A DNA stretch of 63,792 nucleotides from Lacticaseibacillus porcinae (GTDB lineage: Bacteria > Bacillota > Bacilli > Lactobacillales > Lactobacillaceae). Made by a program: the position numbers and the translations under genes. The notes beneath the pieces were generated by a model, which was not told where the DNA came from, made no database searches, and saw nothing but the letters and a program-made list of their open reading frames with translations. The stretch lies in NCBI RefSeq assembly GCF_003946305.1, contig NZ_RHNS01000015.1:1-63792 (forward strand). Direction: 5' to 3'. Below, one piece after another: positions 44,415 to 52,584 of the stretch (position 1 is the stretch's first letter; every line of letters starts with the position of its first letter).

Positions 44415-44669
44415 CGCCATCAGGCGGCTGCGCGCTAGCTCCGATACAGTGAGTTGAAATTTGGACTCCAGCTGGCTCGCCGCTACATAGTGAGGGTCCT
44501 CGGGAAAGCTAGCCGAGCGCTTCGCTACGCTCACCTCTCGCCGGATCTTTCCCTGCGGCTTTCCGTAAGCGACAAGTCGCTAACGGAAATCTCACCATGT
44601 AGCGGCGGCCAGCTTCCGTCCCAATTTCAAATCACTTCCACTCCGCGATCCCGCTGTTACCTGATGGCG
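44415..44669. repeat. Large nested palindromic element
   Basis: Outer arms CGCCATCAGG and CCTGATGGCG (perfect, 10 bp) enclose imperfect arms of about 47 bp (44448-44494 and 44591-44637; for example GCCGCTACAT against ATGTAGCGGC). Inside, TTTCCGT(A)AGCGAC and its complement form a further hairpin, as does GAGCG/CGCTC. It fills most of the 372-bp gap before anmK. No protein is encoded and no second copy is seen here. It could be a non-autonomous mobile element or a structured RNA. Confidence 0.72.
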
Positions 44670-44734
44670 ATGAAACGTGTGAGGCTGGATGTCATTTAGT
44701 TTAGCCACTTTTTCAAATATGTAGGAGGTTTGAA

Positions 44735-45862
44735 ATGTTAGCAGTCGGTTTAATGTCGGGGACGTCGCTAGATGGCGTCGATGCGGCATTAGTGGAAATT
44801 AACGGCGTTTCAGAATCAACGCAAGTCAAACTGCGCGCCTTTGAAACGTTGCCATTTGCTCCAGGCTTTAAAGCGTTGATCGCCAAATCATTGAACAATG
44901 ACACCGCCACGCTAGAAGAGATCTGTAGTTTAGATTTTGCGTTAGGGCAAAAATTTGCTGAAGCAGTGCGACATTTGTGCACCAAAGCCGGCGTTGATTT
45001 AGAAGCTTTAGATTTTGTGGCCAGCCATGGGCAAACTATTTATCACTTGCCCAAGCCGCCTGTCGGTGAAGTGGCGTCGACGATGCAAATTGGTAATGCG
45101 GCGGTGCTTTGCGAACTCACTCACACCACAGTGGTCAGTGACTTTCGCTCGCGAGATATGGCCGTTGGCGGCTTAGGCGCGCCGATCGTGCCATATTCTG
45201 AATATGTGTTGTATCGCAGTGACACCAAGACGCGACTACTCCAAAATATCGGCGGCATCGCCAATGTCACCGTGATCCCGCAACATGCGGGGATGTTTGA
45301 TCTGTTAGCCTTTGATACCGGGCCAGGGAATATGGTGATCGATGAATTGTGTCGGCGCTATTTCAACGAAGAATATGACGCTAATGGTCAACATGCCGCA
45401 GCAGGGCACGTCGATCAAACGGTGTTAAAGGCGTTGCTTGCAGATGATTACTTTAAGCAGACGCCTCCTAAAACCACCGGACGCGAACGTTTCGGGAAAC
45501 AATATGTCGATCAACTGCTGGCAAACAGTCACCTTGCGCCTGACGATTGGATCGCGACAGCGACTGAGCTAACAGCACAAACCATTGCTGATGCACTACG
45601 GCCGTTTTGCCATGAAGAAACGGAATTGATCGTTGGTGGCGGCGGGAGTTATAATCCGACGTTAATGCGTCGAATTCAAATGTTGTTACCAGTGGCCACG
45701 GTGTTGCGTCAAGAAGACTTAGGGCTGCGCTCTGATGCCAAAGAAGCCGTCGCCATGGTCGTGTTAGGCAATCAAACCTTGCATCATGAGCCTAGCAATG
45801 TGCCAAGCGCCACAGGTGCTAGGCGGCCGGTGATCTTAGGTAGTGTCACGTATTATGATTGA
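44735..45862 (+). CDS. anmK: Anhydro-N-acetylmuramic acid kinase AnmK
   Basis: A 375-aa kinase that opens the 1,6-anhydro ring and phosphorylates, giving MurNAc-6-phosphate for MurQ. Signatures: GLMSGTSLDGVDAALVE, DFRSRDMAVGGLGAPIVPY, NIGGIANVTVIP and FDTGPGNMVIDEL. Length is normal. AGGAGG precedes the ATG. Monocistronic, downstream of the mur operon and separated from it by the palindromic element. Anhydro sugars arise from lytic transglycosylases, so they may come from other bacteria or phage activity. Confidence 0.96.
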   Translation: MLAVGLMSGTSLDGVDAALVEINGVSESTQVKLRAFETLPFAPGFKALIAKSLNNDTATLEEICSLDFALGQKFAEAVRHLCTKAGVDLEALDFVASHGQTIYHLPKPPVGEVASTMQIGNAAVLCELTHTTVVSDFRSRDMAVGGLGAPIVPYSEYVLYRSDTKTRLLQNIGGIANVTVIPQHAGMFDLLAFDTGPGNMVIDELCRRYFNEEYDANGQHAAAGHVDQTVLKALLADDYFKQTPPKTTGRERFGKQYVDQLLANSHLAPDDWIATATELTAQTIADALRPFCHEETELIVGGGGSYNPTLMRRIQMLLPVATVLRQEDLGLRSDAKEAVAMVVLGNQTLHHEPSNVPSATGARRPVILGSVTYYD

Positions 45863-45866
45863 TTTC

Positions 45867-45893
45867 AAAAAGGCGGCGTGATGCCGTCTTTTT
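45867..45893 (+). terminator. anmK terminator
   Basis: AAGGCGGC pairs with GCCGTCTT (one wobble), with T-run. Confidence 0.8.
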
Positions 45894-45978
45894 GAATACG
45901 TGCAGATATCCGCCTTAAGGCTGACGCGACGGGCGTGCGACATGGTACACTTAACTTATTATGAGAGGGGTTATTACC

Positions 45979-46566
45979 ATGCAAAGCAAACGATTAAGTC
46001 CTGTGGCCATCACCGGCTTGATCATCGCAGCCGTTGCGGTGATCTTCGGGATCTACGGGGTCAGCACCTACAACAGCTTAGCCAAGCAAAATCAGGAAGT
46101 CACAGCGCAATGGAGTCAAGTGGAAAACGTCATGCAACGGCGTGCCGATTTGATCCCAAACTTAGTCAGCGCCGTCAAAGGCTCGATGAATCACGAAACT
46201 GAGATTTTTGACAATATCGCCAAGGCTCGCAGCAACTACAACAACGCGACAACAACTAAAGCAAAAGCAACAGCTGACAGTCAATTACAAGCCCAAACGG
46301 CAAACTTGATCTCAGTGATCAAAGAATCTTATCCACAGTTGTCATCTCAAGCAAATGTTCAAACCTTGATGACACAACTGGAAGGTAGCGAAAACCGCAT
46401 CAGCACCGAACGTCAACGCTATATCGAAGACGTGAAGGCCTACAACCAAAGTGTTGTGACCTTCCCGAAGAACATTTTTGCGAATATGATGGGCCTCGGC
46501 CAAAAGGCGACTTTCAAAGCAGATCCATCAGCTAGCGAAGTGCCAAAGGTCGACTTGAATAACTGA
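45979..46566 (+). CDS. LemA family protein
   Basis: A 195-aa protein with one N-terminal membrane helix (about 8-30) and an extracytoplasmic helical bundle. VTAQWSQVENVMQRRADLIPNLV is the family hallmark, with KNIFANMMG near the end. Function is unsettled; LemA proteins are often paired with TPM-domain proteins, as here (13-nt gap). The ATG at 45979 follows GAGAGGGG; an ATG six codons earlier overlaps that site. Confidence 0.92.
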   Translation: MQSKRLSPVAITGLIIAAVAVIFGIYGVSTYNSLAKQNQEVTAQWSQVENVMQRRADLIPNLVSAVKGSMNHETEIFDNIAKARSNYNNATTTKAKATADSQLQAQTANLISVIKESYPQLSSQANVQTLMTQLEGSENRISTERQRYIEDVKAYNQSVVTFPKNIFANMMGLGQKATFKADPSASEVPKVDLNN

Positions 46567-46579
46567 AAGATGTGATGAG

Positions 46580-47443
46580 ATGAAAAAGCATCGCTGGTGG
46601 CTTTTATTATTACCAGTTTTCATGTGGTTGTTTGCCGCCCAGCCGGTGCAAGCTGCCGCCGTACCAGCTAAACCTGCTGGCGTGAATTATTATGATGGGT
46701 TGAATTTGTTAGATGATCAAAGTAAATCGTTGATCAATTCAACCAACAAAGCCTGGAGCAACACCACCCAGCAGCCGCAAATCGGGGTTGCTGTGGTGAA
46801 ATCCAGTGGTGGCGACATTGCCAGTTACGCCGCAGACATTTTGCACAATTGGGGCGTTGGCAATGCTAAGCGCAACAACGGCGTCGTGATCGTGTTTGCC
46901 AAAAACAACGGCAACAACAATATGTTCATTTCCACCGGCTATGGCATGGAGTCAGACCTCACTGACGCGCAAGCTGAACAGATCTTACAAGCGCACAAAG
47001 CAGACATCAAGTCGAAGTCTGATGCGCAGGTGAACACTGCGATTCGCGGAGTGTTCAAAGATGTTGCCAAAGTCATCGACCAAAAGTACAAATTCAAATC
47101 GTCAACGACTGATGCGAATAGTGAATCGCAACAACAAACGGAATCTCGCAGTAACAGTTTGTTTAGCGGCATCATGAAAGTGGCCTTTGGCGTGGTGATC
47201 GCGATCATTATCTTGCTGTCTATTGGTGGCGGTGGTGGTAATGGTGGCGGCGGTCGCCGACGTCGCGGCAACAACGACTGGATCTTGTGGGGCCTGCTCG
47301 GGAGTTTGCTTGGCAGTGGTCGTCGTGGCCCACGCGGACCGTTTGATGGCGGTTCTGGCGGTGGTTTCGGCGGCGGCGGAGGATTTGGCGGCGGCTCTGG
47401 TTGGGGCGGCGGCGATGGTGGCGGCGGTGGCGCTGGCATTTAA
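46580..47443 (+). CDS. TPM-domain (YgcG-like) membrane protein with Gly/Arg-rich tail
   Basis: A 287-aa protein. A signal peptide covers about 1-26 (LLLLPVFMWLFAAQPVQA), a TPM domain about 37-170 (IGVAVVKSSGGDIASYAAD, FISTGYGMESDLTDAQA), a second membrane helix about 197-214 (MKVAFGVVIAIIILLSIG), and the tail is GGGG-rich with RRRRG and RRGPRG patches. It pairs with LemA in a two-gene operon; the pair is thought to act at the envelope. No catalytic residues are established. Confidence 0.9.
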   Translation: MKKHRWWLLLLPVFMWLFAAQPVQAAAVPAKPAGVNYYDGLNLLDDQSKSLINSTNKAWSNTTQQPQIGVAVVKSSGGDIASYAADILHNWGVGNAKRNNGVVIVFAKNNGNNNMFISTGYGMESDLTDAQAEQILQAHKADIKSKSDAQVNTAIRGVFKDVAKVIDQKYKFKSSTTDANSESQQQTESRSNSLFSGIMKVAFGVVIAIIILLSIGGGGGNGGGGRRRRGNNDWILWGLLGSLLGSGRRGPRGPFDGGSGGGFGGGGGFGGGSGWGGGDGGGGGAGI

Positions 47444-47470
47444 TCGACGTACGCAACTTCACAAATCGTG

Positions 47471-47502
47471 AAACACTCAGACTTTTTGGTCTGGGTGTTT
47501 TT
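47471..47502 (+). terminator. Terminator after the lemA-TPM operon
   Basis: CACTCAGAC pairs with GTCTGGGTG and a T-run follows. Confidence 0.85.
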
Positions 47503-47626
47503 ACATATCATCTTTTATGAAAATACAATAATCTTTATTTACATCGCCTGAACCTAATGACTTTTGGTGCAAACTGGCATAAGATACTCGGAGTTGAAGA
47601 AATCGGTTACGCAAAGGAGGGGTAGT

Positions 47627-49006
47627 GTGCGCACGTTAACAAAAGGCAATCCGTTGAAATTGGTGATTTTATTTACCATTCCACTTTTGATCGGGAATGT
47701 CTTTCAACAGTTATATAGTTTCATGGATGCGTTGATTGTTGGCCGAACGATCGGCAAAGATGCGTTAGCTGCCGTTGGGGCGACTGGGAGTATCAACTTT
47801 TTGATCATCGGTTTTGCCCAAGGTACCACCGCAGGACTTTCGGTGTTGACCGCTCAAGCTTTTGGGGCGCGCGATGAACAAGGCGTGCGTAAAAGCTTTG
47901 GGTCAAGCATTTGGATCAGCGTGGCGTTGACGGCGATATTGACCGTCGTTTCCGTATCAATGACGCGGCCATTGCTGGAATTAATGCAAACGCCACCTGA
48001 GATCATCGATCAATCTGTCGCCTTTGTGCGCGTGATCTTCATCGGGGTATTTGCGTCGATGGCGTTTAACTTGTTAAGCAACATGATGCGAGCACTTGGG
48101 GATTCGCGGACGCCGTTGATTTTCTTGATCATCGCCACTGTCGTGAACATTTGCCTGGAATTGCTGTTTATTCTCGGATTTCACTGGGGTGTTGCTGGTG
48201 CCGGCTGGGCAACGGTGATCGCGCAGACTTTCTCCGCGATCCTGTGTTGGTTGTTCATTAAAAAACATATCCCACTGTTGGTGATTCGCAAACAAGATCT
48301 CACGTTTGATTGGCCAAGTATTGTCAAACACTTGAAAGTTGGCTTGCCAATGGGCTTTAGCATGTCGATCATCGCCATCGGATCAGTGATCTTGCAAGTG
48401 ATGCTCAACACCTTAGGGACTGATGCAGTTGCCGCATATACCGCAGCTGGGCGCATCGATCAACTGGCAACGTTGCCGGCGTCATCGTTTGGATTGGCGA
48501 TGGCGACCTTTGCTGCCCAAAACTTAGGTGCGCGTGAATATGGTCGCATTCGCCGCGGTGTCCATCAAACCTTAGCGTTGAATGTTGGGGTTTCTGCCGT
48601 ACTCGGTGCGCTGATCATTTTGTTTGGTAAGCCGTTGGTTAACTTATTCTTAGGTCCCAATCAACCGGCAGTCACAGCGCTGGCCCAAACTTATTTCCAC
48701 TACAACGCCAGCATGTACTGGTTGCTTGCGATTTTGTTCACCATGCGGAATTTGCTGCAAGGGTTAGGCAAAACGATGGTGCCAACAGTCGCTGGGTTGT
48801 TTGAATTAATGATGCGGGCGTTTGCGGGGATCGTGTTAGTGACGCACTTAGGCTTTGCCGGGGCCTCAATGGCGAATCCGCTGGCATGGCTAGGCTCAGT
48901 CTTCGTGTTAGTCAACGTCTACTTCAGAACGATGAAGAAGATCCGTCAAAAAGAAGATCGTCAAGCTGCTCAAAAAGCAGCAGAAGCATCAGGCGAGTCG
49001 ATTTAA
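47627..49006 (+). CDS. MATE family efflux transporter
   Basis: A 459-aa membrane protein with about 12 helices in two halves. TIPLLIGNVFQQLYSFMDALIVGRTIG, then DALAAVGATGSINFL, and MRALGDSRTPLIF mark the DinF/NorM-type MATE family, which exports cationic drugs or metabolites in exchange for Na+ or H+. The start is GTG at 47627, preceded by AAAGGAGGGG; a TTG 63 bases earlier has no ribosome site. Single-gene unit. Confidence 0.93.
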   Translation: MRTLTKGNPLKLVILFTIPLLIGNVFQQLYSFMDALIVGRTIGKDALAAVGATGSINFLIIGFAQGTTAGLSVLTAQAFGARDEQGVRKSFGSSIWISVALTAILTVVSVSMTRPLLELMQTPPEIIDQSVAFVRVIFIGVFASMAFNLLSNMMRALGDSRTPLIFLIIATVVNICLELLFILGFHWGVAGAGWATVIAQTFSAILCWLFIKKHIPLLVIRKQDLTFDWPSIVKHLKVGLPMGFSMSIIAIGSVILQVMLNTLGTDAVAAYTAAGRIDQLATLPASSFGLAMATFAAQNLGAREYGRIRRGVHQTLALNVGVSAVLGALIILFGKPLVNLFLGPNQPAVTALAQTYFHYNASMYWLLAILFTMRNLLQGLGKTMVPTVAGLFELMMRAFAGIVLVTHLGFAGASMANPLAWLGSVFVLVNVYFRTMKKIRQKEDRQAAQKAAEASGESI

Positions 49007-49045
49007 AAATTGATAGGATTCGTTGATTCAATGACGAAAGCAAAT

Positions 49046-49084
49046 ACGGACAACTGGTTGTGATGACCGGTTGTCCGTGTTTTT
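49046..49084 (+). terminator. Terminator after the MATE gene
   Basis: ACGGACAACTGG pairs with CCGGTTGTCCGT (one wobble), followed by a T-rich end. Confidence 0.85.
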
Positions 49085-49222
49085 ATGCGATTTGATACGA
49101 TTATCTTATTGATAATGATTGATAAAATAACATGCAATAGCCGGCGTCATGTCAGCCATGGGATAATGGAAGTGCGCTGAGTTGATTGCGCGGTGGTCTC
49201 ACAATCGAAGGGAGTGGTGCAA

Positions 49223-49327
49223 ATGGGTTACCCAGGCACTGGAACTGATCCTAGAGAAAGGAGTCCTAGCTTGTTAACTGTGATAGTCGTCATCGTGGCG
49301 ATCATCACGTTGCGTAAAAGCTCATGA
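49223..49327 (+). CDS. Small hydrophobic peptide (possible type I toxin-like)
   Basis: A 34-aa peptide that starts MGYPGTGTDPRERSPS and ends in a membrane-like stretch with basic tail (LLTVIVVIVAIITLRKSS). AGGGAG precedes the ATG at 49223. An alternative TTG start at 49271 also has its own AAAGGAG site and would give just the 18-residue hydrophobic part. Two hairpin terminators lie downstream. The layout recalls small-toxin loci of lactobacilli with overlapping antisense RNA, but I cannot identify the peptide, and it could be a decayed copy. Confidence 0.45.
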   Translation: MGYPGTGTDPRERSPSLLTVIVVIVAIITLRKSS

Positions 49328-49450
49328 CAGCGATCGATCGAATTTTTTCCAAGTTCGTGAACATCGAAGAGACAGTGCTTAGACATCGTCGCGTCAAACG
49401 GGAGCTGATCGCGACTAAAGGTCCAACAAGACCGAAAAAATGCAAGCGAA

Positions 49451-49488
49451 AAGCCGTACAGAGACTTTGGCGAGTTGGCGTACGGCTT
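49451..49488. terminator. Hairpin downstream of the small peptide
   Basis: AAGCCGTA pairs with TACGGCTT. On the minus strand it runs into a T-rich stretch (CTTTTCGCTT), on the plus strand into TTCTAG; it could end an antisense RNA. Confidence 0.5.
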
Positions 49489-49546
49489 TCTAGTTGGCAC
49501 TATTAAGATTTAATCACTCGACCACCGCCATAAGACGGTCGCGCGG

Positions 49547-49575
49547 CCCATATCACATTTGTGGTATGGGTTTTT
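49547..49575 (+). terminator. Second hairpin downstream of the small peptide
   Basis: CCCATATCAC pairs with GTGGTATGGG (one wobble) and is followed by a five-T run, a good plus-strand terminator 25 nt before the structured RNA. Confidence 0.75.
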
Positions 49576-49599
49576 CAATATCCAAATCATAACATGGGT

Positions 49600-50094
49600 G
49601 TCTAGTCGGGTGCAGGGAACAAAATTCTCGTCGCGATGAGTCGTGAAAGGCTGATGGCACACCAAATCCACGAAACAGTTGCCTATTTCGTGGACCTGTG
49701 GCTTTAATGCCGATTCAATTACGTTTTAGCGTGATAACAATACATGTGCGTATCTGCGTCGCCGAAACTTATTAGGCGTCGACCACTTTAGGGACTATTC
49801 AGCAATGCATTAGCCTTTCGTCCACAGGCGCACAAGCTTCCTATGTCGCCATAGGGAACTCGACCCGGTGTCACTGGTTTGAACCCCACAGGGGCCCTTC
49901 AGTACCGGCACTCTGATACGAGAGATCCAGCGTTGCACAACAACCAAACGTGAGTCGCTGCGGCGCTGCGGGTCTGTCTCATTCGGTTTAACGAAGCTCT
50001 TCCGCTTCGCCATGAAGTGGTACAGGCGACTTGGCCTAAGCCGTCTACTCCTCCTGACGATGATGATAACGCGTCCGGCTACCCGTGACAAGAC
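49600..50094 (+). ncRNA. Candidate large structured RNA, about 495 nt, unknown class
   Basis: No convincing gene occupies this stretch, but it folds. A closing stem joins 49600-49616 (GTCTAGTC..GGGT) to 50075-50094 (ACCCGTGACAAGAC). Inside are a 12-bp helix (49645-49656 with 49808-49819, one G-U), a 9-bp hairpin (49667-49675/49686-49694), CCTATG/CATAGG at 49838-49858, CCCC/GGGG near 49890 and CGAAGC/GCTTCG at 49992-50009. G-U pairs are allowed only when read on the plus strand, which fixes the direction. Length and density recall ornate large RNAs such as ROOL or GOLLD of Lactobacillales, but I do not recognise a consensus. A T-run follows at 50109-50116. Confidence 0.6.
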
Positions 50095-50273
50095 CAAACC
50101 CTATGAATGTTTTTTATAAATAAGCTGAAATCATGCGTTTAAGCTTGATGTATCAGACTTTTCGCGCTAAAAAATTGTTTTGGTTGGTGCAATTTTTTCG
50201 CAAAAAGTGTGAATTCCAACCAAGGCATTGCAATTGCGGTATAATCGATGCACCAAATCTTGGAGGTCATGCG

Positions 50274-50846
50274 ATGCCCACTGCACAAGAAATTTTTGAC
50301 GCGATCAAACAAGATCCAGCCAACGCTGAATTCACTAAAGCTGGGATCGAGCCGCTGTATCACGTTGAACCTGAAGCGACGATTTTGATCGTCAGCCAAG
50401 CACCGAGCCGCTCGGCACAACTGGCGAAAACTTATTGGCGTGATGCGTCAGGGGATCGTTTGCGAGAGTGGATGGGTGTCACTGCTGAAGAATTCTATGA
50501 TTCTGGTAAAATCGGCGTGGTGCCGCTAGATTTCTATTATCCTGGCCGCGGGAAAAGTGGTGACTTGCCACCGCGCAAAGGTTTCGCCGAAAAGTGGCAT
50601 CAACCAATCTTGCAATTGATGCCTCATGTGAAGTTGACGCTGTTGATCGGAATGTATGCCGTGAAATATTATTTGCCCAAACGCGAGCACACGTTGACGG
50701 AAACGGTCCGCAATTTTGAAGCCTACCAACCGTATTTTCCCTTGGTCCACCCTTCACCGTTAAACTATGGTTGGTTGCACAAAAATCCGTGGTTTCAACA
50801 AAGCGTGTTGCCTGAGTTACAACGCCAAGTGCGTGCAAATTTCTGA
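50274..50846 (+). CDS. Uracil-DNA glycosylase family protein
   Basis: A 190-aa protein of the uracil-DNA glycosylase superfamily. The N-terminal LIVSQAPSRSAQ takes the place of the water-activating motif, VVPLDFYYPGRGKSGD follows, and PLVHPSPLNYGW is the C-terminal His-containing motif. The variant first motif differs from classic Ung, so it fits the broad UDG-like group with uncertain base specificity. The ATG at 50274 follows TTGGAGG; a longer frame upstream has no ribosome site. TATAAT at 50240 gives a likely -10. Confidence 0.85.
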   Translation: MPTAQEIFDAIKQDPANAEFTKAGIEPLYHVEPEATILIVSQAPSRSAQLAKTYWRDASGDRLREWMGVTAEEFYDSGKIGVVPLDFYYPGRGKSGDLPPRKGFAEKWHQPILQLMPHVKLTLLIGMYAVKYYLPKREHTLTETVRNFEAYQPYFPLVHPSPLNYGWLHKNPWFQQSVLPELQRQVRANF

Positions 50847-50858
50847 TAACGATAACAG
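50843..50858 (+). promoter_or_regulatory. Maltodextrin-regulon operator, site 1
   Basis: CTGATAACGATAACAG, an imperfect palindrome preceded by AAATTT. The same block recurs at 54362 and 58220, each before a maltodextrin unit. A LacI-type MalR is the probable reader, but none is encoded here. It overlaps the end of the UDG-like gene. Confidence 0.75.
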
Positions 50859-50866
50859 GTCGCAAA

Positions 50867-50880
50867 TGCTTGCGCTTACA
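50867..50880 (-). promoter_or_regulatory. cre-like site before the alpha-glucosidase operon
   Basis: TGTAAGCGCAAGCA on the minus strand fits much of the CcpA consensus and overlaps the -35 of the downstream promoter. Confidence 0.55.
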
Positions 50881-50904
50881 TTGTCTCAACTTGTATCCTA
50901 TAGC
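50876..50904 (+). promoter_or_regulatory. Promoter of the GH13 operon
   Basis: TTACAT and TATAGC are separated by 17 bp, between the operator/cre pair and the start codon. Confidence 0.55.
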
Positions 50905-50925
50905 TAGGAGAAAGGCGGTGGGCGT

Positions 50926-52584
50926 ATGGCACATTGGTATGATCAAGCAATCATTTATCAGATCTATCCCAAGTCATTTCAAGATTCAAATGGTGATGGC
51001 ATCGGGGATCTTAATGGGATCAAACAGCGGATCCCATATTTAAAAGCATTGGGGATCAACACTGTGTGGTTGAATCCCGTGTTTGCCTCGCCTCAAGTTG
51101 ATAACGGCTATGATGTCGCCAATTATTATACGATCGATCAAAGCCTCGGGACGATGGCGGACATGGAAGCGTTGATTCAGGCGTTGCACGACGCTGATAT
51201 GCATTTGTTGTTGGATATCGCGTTGAATCACACGTCAGATCAACACCCTTGGTTTCAAGATGCGACGAGCTCAGTGAACTCAATTTATCGCGATTATTAT
51301 ATTTTCGCTGGTCACGATGGCAAAAAGCCGAATAACTGGGGAAGCTTTTTTGGTGGGTCGGTGTGGAGCCCAGACCCTACAGGGAGTGGTGCGTCATACT
51401 TCCACTTGTTTGATACGCATATGCCAGATCTCAACTGGGCGAATCCAGAACTCCGTCACGCGATGGAAGATGTGTGTGATTTCTGGTTAGCTAAAGGGAT
51501 CGATGGCTTGCGTGCTGATGCCTTTATTCATATTGCCAAAGCTCCGCTAAATCAAAATTATCCCACTGCCACTGGCGACGATGAAGCAGTGGTGGCAGAA
51601 AGCTTTTTTGCTAATCTGCCGCAAGTAAAAACTTGGCTGCAGCCGTTTGTCACCCATTTGAAAACTGACTATCCAAATATGTTCTTATTGGGGGAAGCGG
51701 CCAGTGCCAGTGTTGAACTTGGCACGCGTTACACCGATCATTTAATGGATGCGGTGATCACCTTTCGGTATTTCACTGCTGACGCCACCCAGACGGATCC
51801 AGCGTTGCCACAAGCCTATCAGCCGTTGCCAATGGATTGGTTAGCCTTCAAGCAACAACAAGTGATTTGGCAGCAGACTTTGCCAAGTGCACCGATTTTA
51901 TATTGGGGCAATCATGATATGGCGCGGGTGTACGGGCGCGTGGCGCATAGCGAACTTGCAGCTAAAAGTTTAGCGTTGTTGATGTATTTGCAACGAGGCT
52001 TGCCGATCATTTATTACGGTGAAGAACTCGGCATGCAGAATTTAACGTTTGAAACGGCTACGGACTTTGACGATCAAACTGTCGATACTTTTATGCAAGC
52101 GGCGCACAAACAAGGCCTCACAGCCGATGAAGCACTCGCGATGGTCAATGCGACCCATAAGCTACCTGCCCGAGGCCCAATGCTTTGGGATACGTCTGCT
52201 CATGCCGGTTTTTCAACGCAGACACCTTGGCTTGAAGGCCACAGTCACGCGACGGATACTGTGAGTGTTCAGCGCCAAGCACCTGATAGCATGTTGCACT
52301 TTTATCAACAAGTGCTGGCGTTGAAGCAGTTGCCGTTGTTTCAACAAGGGGATTATTTGCAACTGACCACTGATGATCAAAGTTATGTGTATCAACGTCA
52401 ACTTGATGCGCAAACTGCAATCGTCGCGGTTGCGATCGGCACCCAAAAAACCACGTTAACCCTACCTGCAAGTGATTTTGAAGTGGCGCTAGCTTGTGGC
52501 GACTATCAACTCGATGGTGACCGCTTGACGTTAATGCCTGAAGCAGGAGTGGTATTGCGCAAAGGAGGAATTCATGAAACTTGA
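50926..52584 (+). CDS. malL: GH13 alpha-glucosidase
   Basis: A 552-aa cytosolic alpha-glucosidase of the GH13 oligo-1,6-glucosidase/maltase group. Catalytic residues are Asp198 (GLRADAF), Glu257 (LLGEAAS) and Asp331 (WGNHDMAR). Oligo-1,6-glucosidases have Val right after the nucleophile; here it is Ala199, which points to alpha-1,4 (maltose, maltodextrin) preference. GGTGATGGCATCGGGGATC near the start encodes the usual calcium-site motif NGDGIGDLNG. First gene of an operon; it overlaps the neopullulanase gene by 11 nt. Confidence 0.92.
   Translation: MAHWYDQAIIYQIYPKSFQDSNGDGIGDLNGIKQRIPYLKALGINTVWLNPVFASPQVDNGYDVANYYTIDQSLGTMADMEALIQALHDADMHLLLDIALNHTSDQHPWFQDATSSVNSIYRDYYIFAGHDGKKPNNWGSFFGGSVWSPDPTGSGASYFHLFDTHMPDLNWANPELRHAMEDVCDFWLAKGIDGLRADAFIHIAKAPLNQNYPTATGDDEAVVAESFFANLPQVKTWLQPFVTHLKTDYPNMFLLGEAASASVELGTRYTDHLMDAVITFRYFTADATQTDPALPQAYQPLPMDWLAFKQQQVIWQQTLPSAPILYWGNHDMARVYGRVAHSELAAKSLALLMYLQRGLPIIYYGEELGMQNLTFETATDFDDQTVDTFMQAAHKQGLTADEALAMVNATHKLPARGPMLWDTSAHAGFSTQTPWLEGHSHATDTVSVQRQAPDSMLHFYQQVLALKQLPLFQQGDYLQLTTDDQSYVYQRQLDAQTAIVAVAIGTQKTTLTLPASDFEVALACGDYQLDGDRLTLMPEAGVVLRKGGIHET

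Noticed and set aside
44454-44699. 81-codon frame across the large palindrome
   Set aside because: No ribosome site or domain; the inverted-repeat structure explains the sequence better.
46939-47439. 166-codon proline-rich minus-strand frame
   Set aside because: It is the antisense shadow of the glycine-rich tail of the TPM protein; composition explains the open frame.
49600-50094. tmRNA, RNase P RNA, 6S RNA or group II intron as identity of the structured RNA
   Set aside because: The tRNA-like ends and tag of tmRNA, the conserved RNase P core, the 6S bubble and an intron domain V were looked for and not found.
49810-50097. 95-codon open frame on the minus strand within the non-coding stretch
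   Set aside because: Very Arg/Ser-rich, no ribosome site, no recognisable domain, and it lies inside the segment that folds as a plus-strand RNA.
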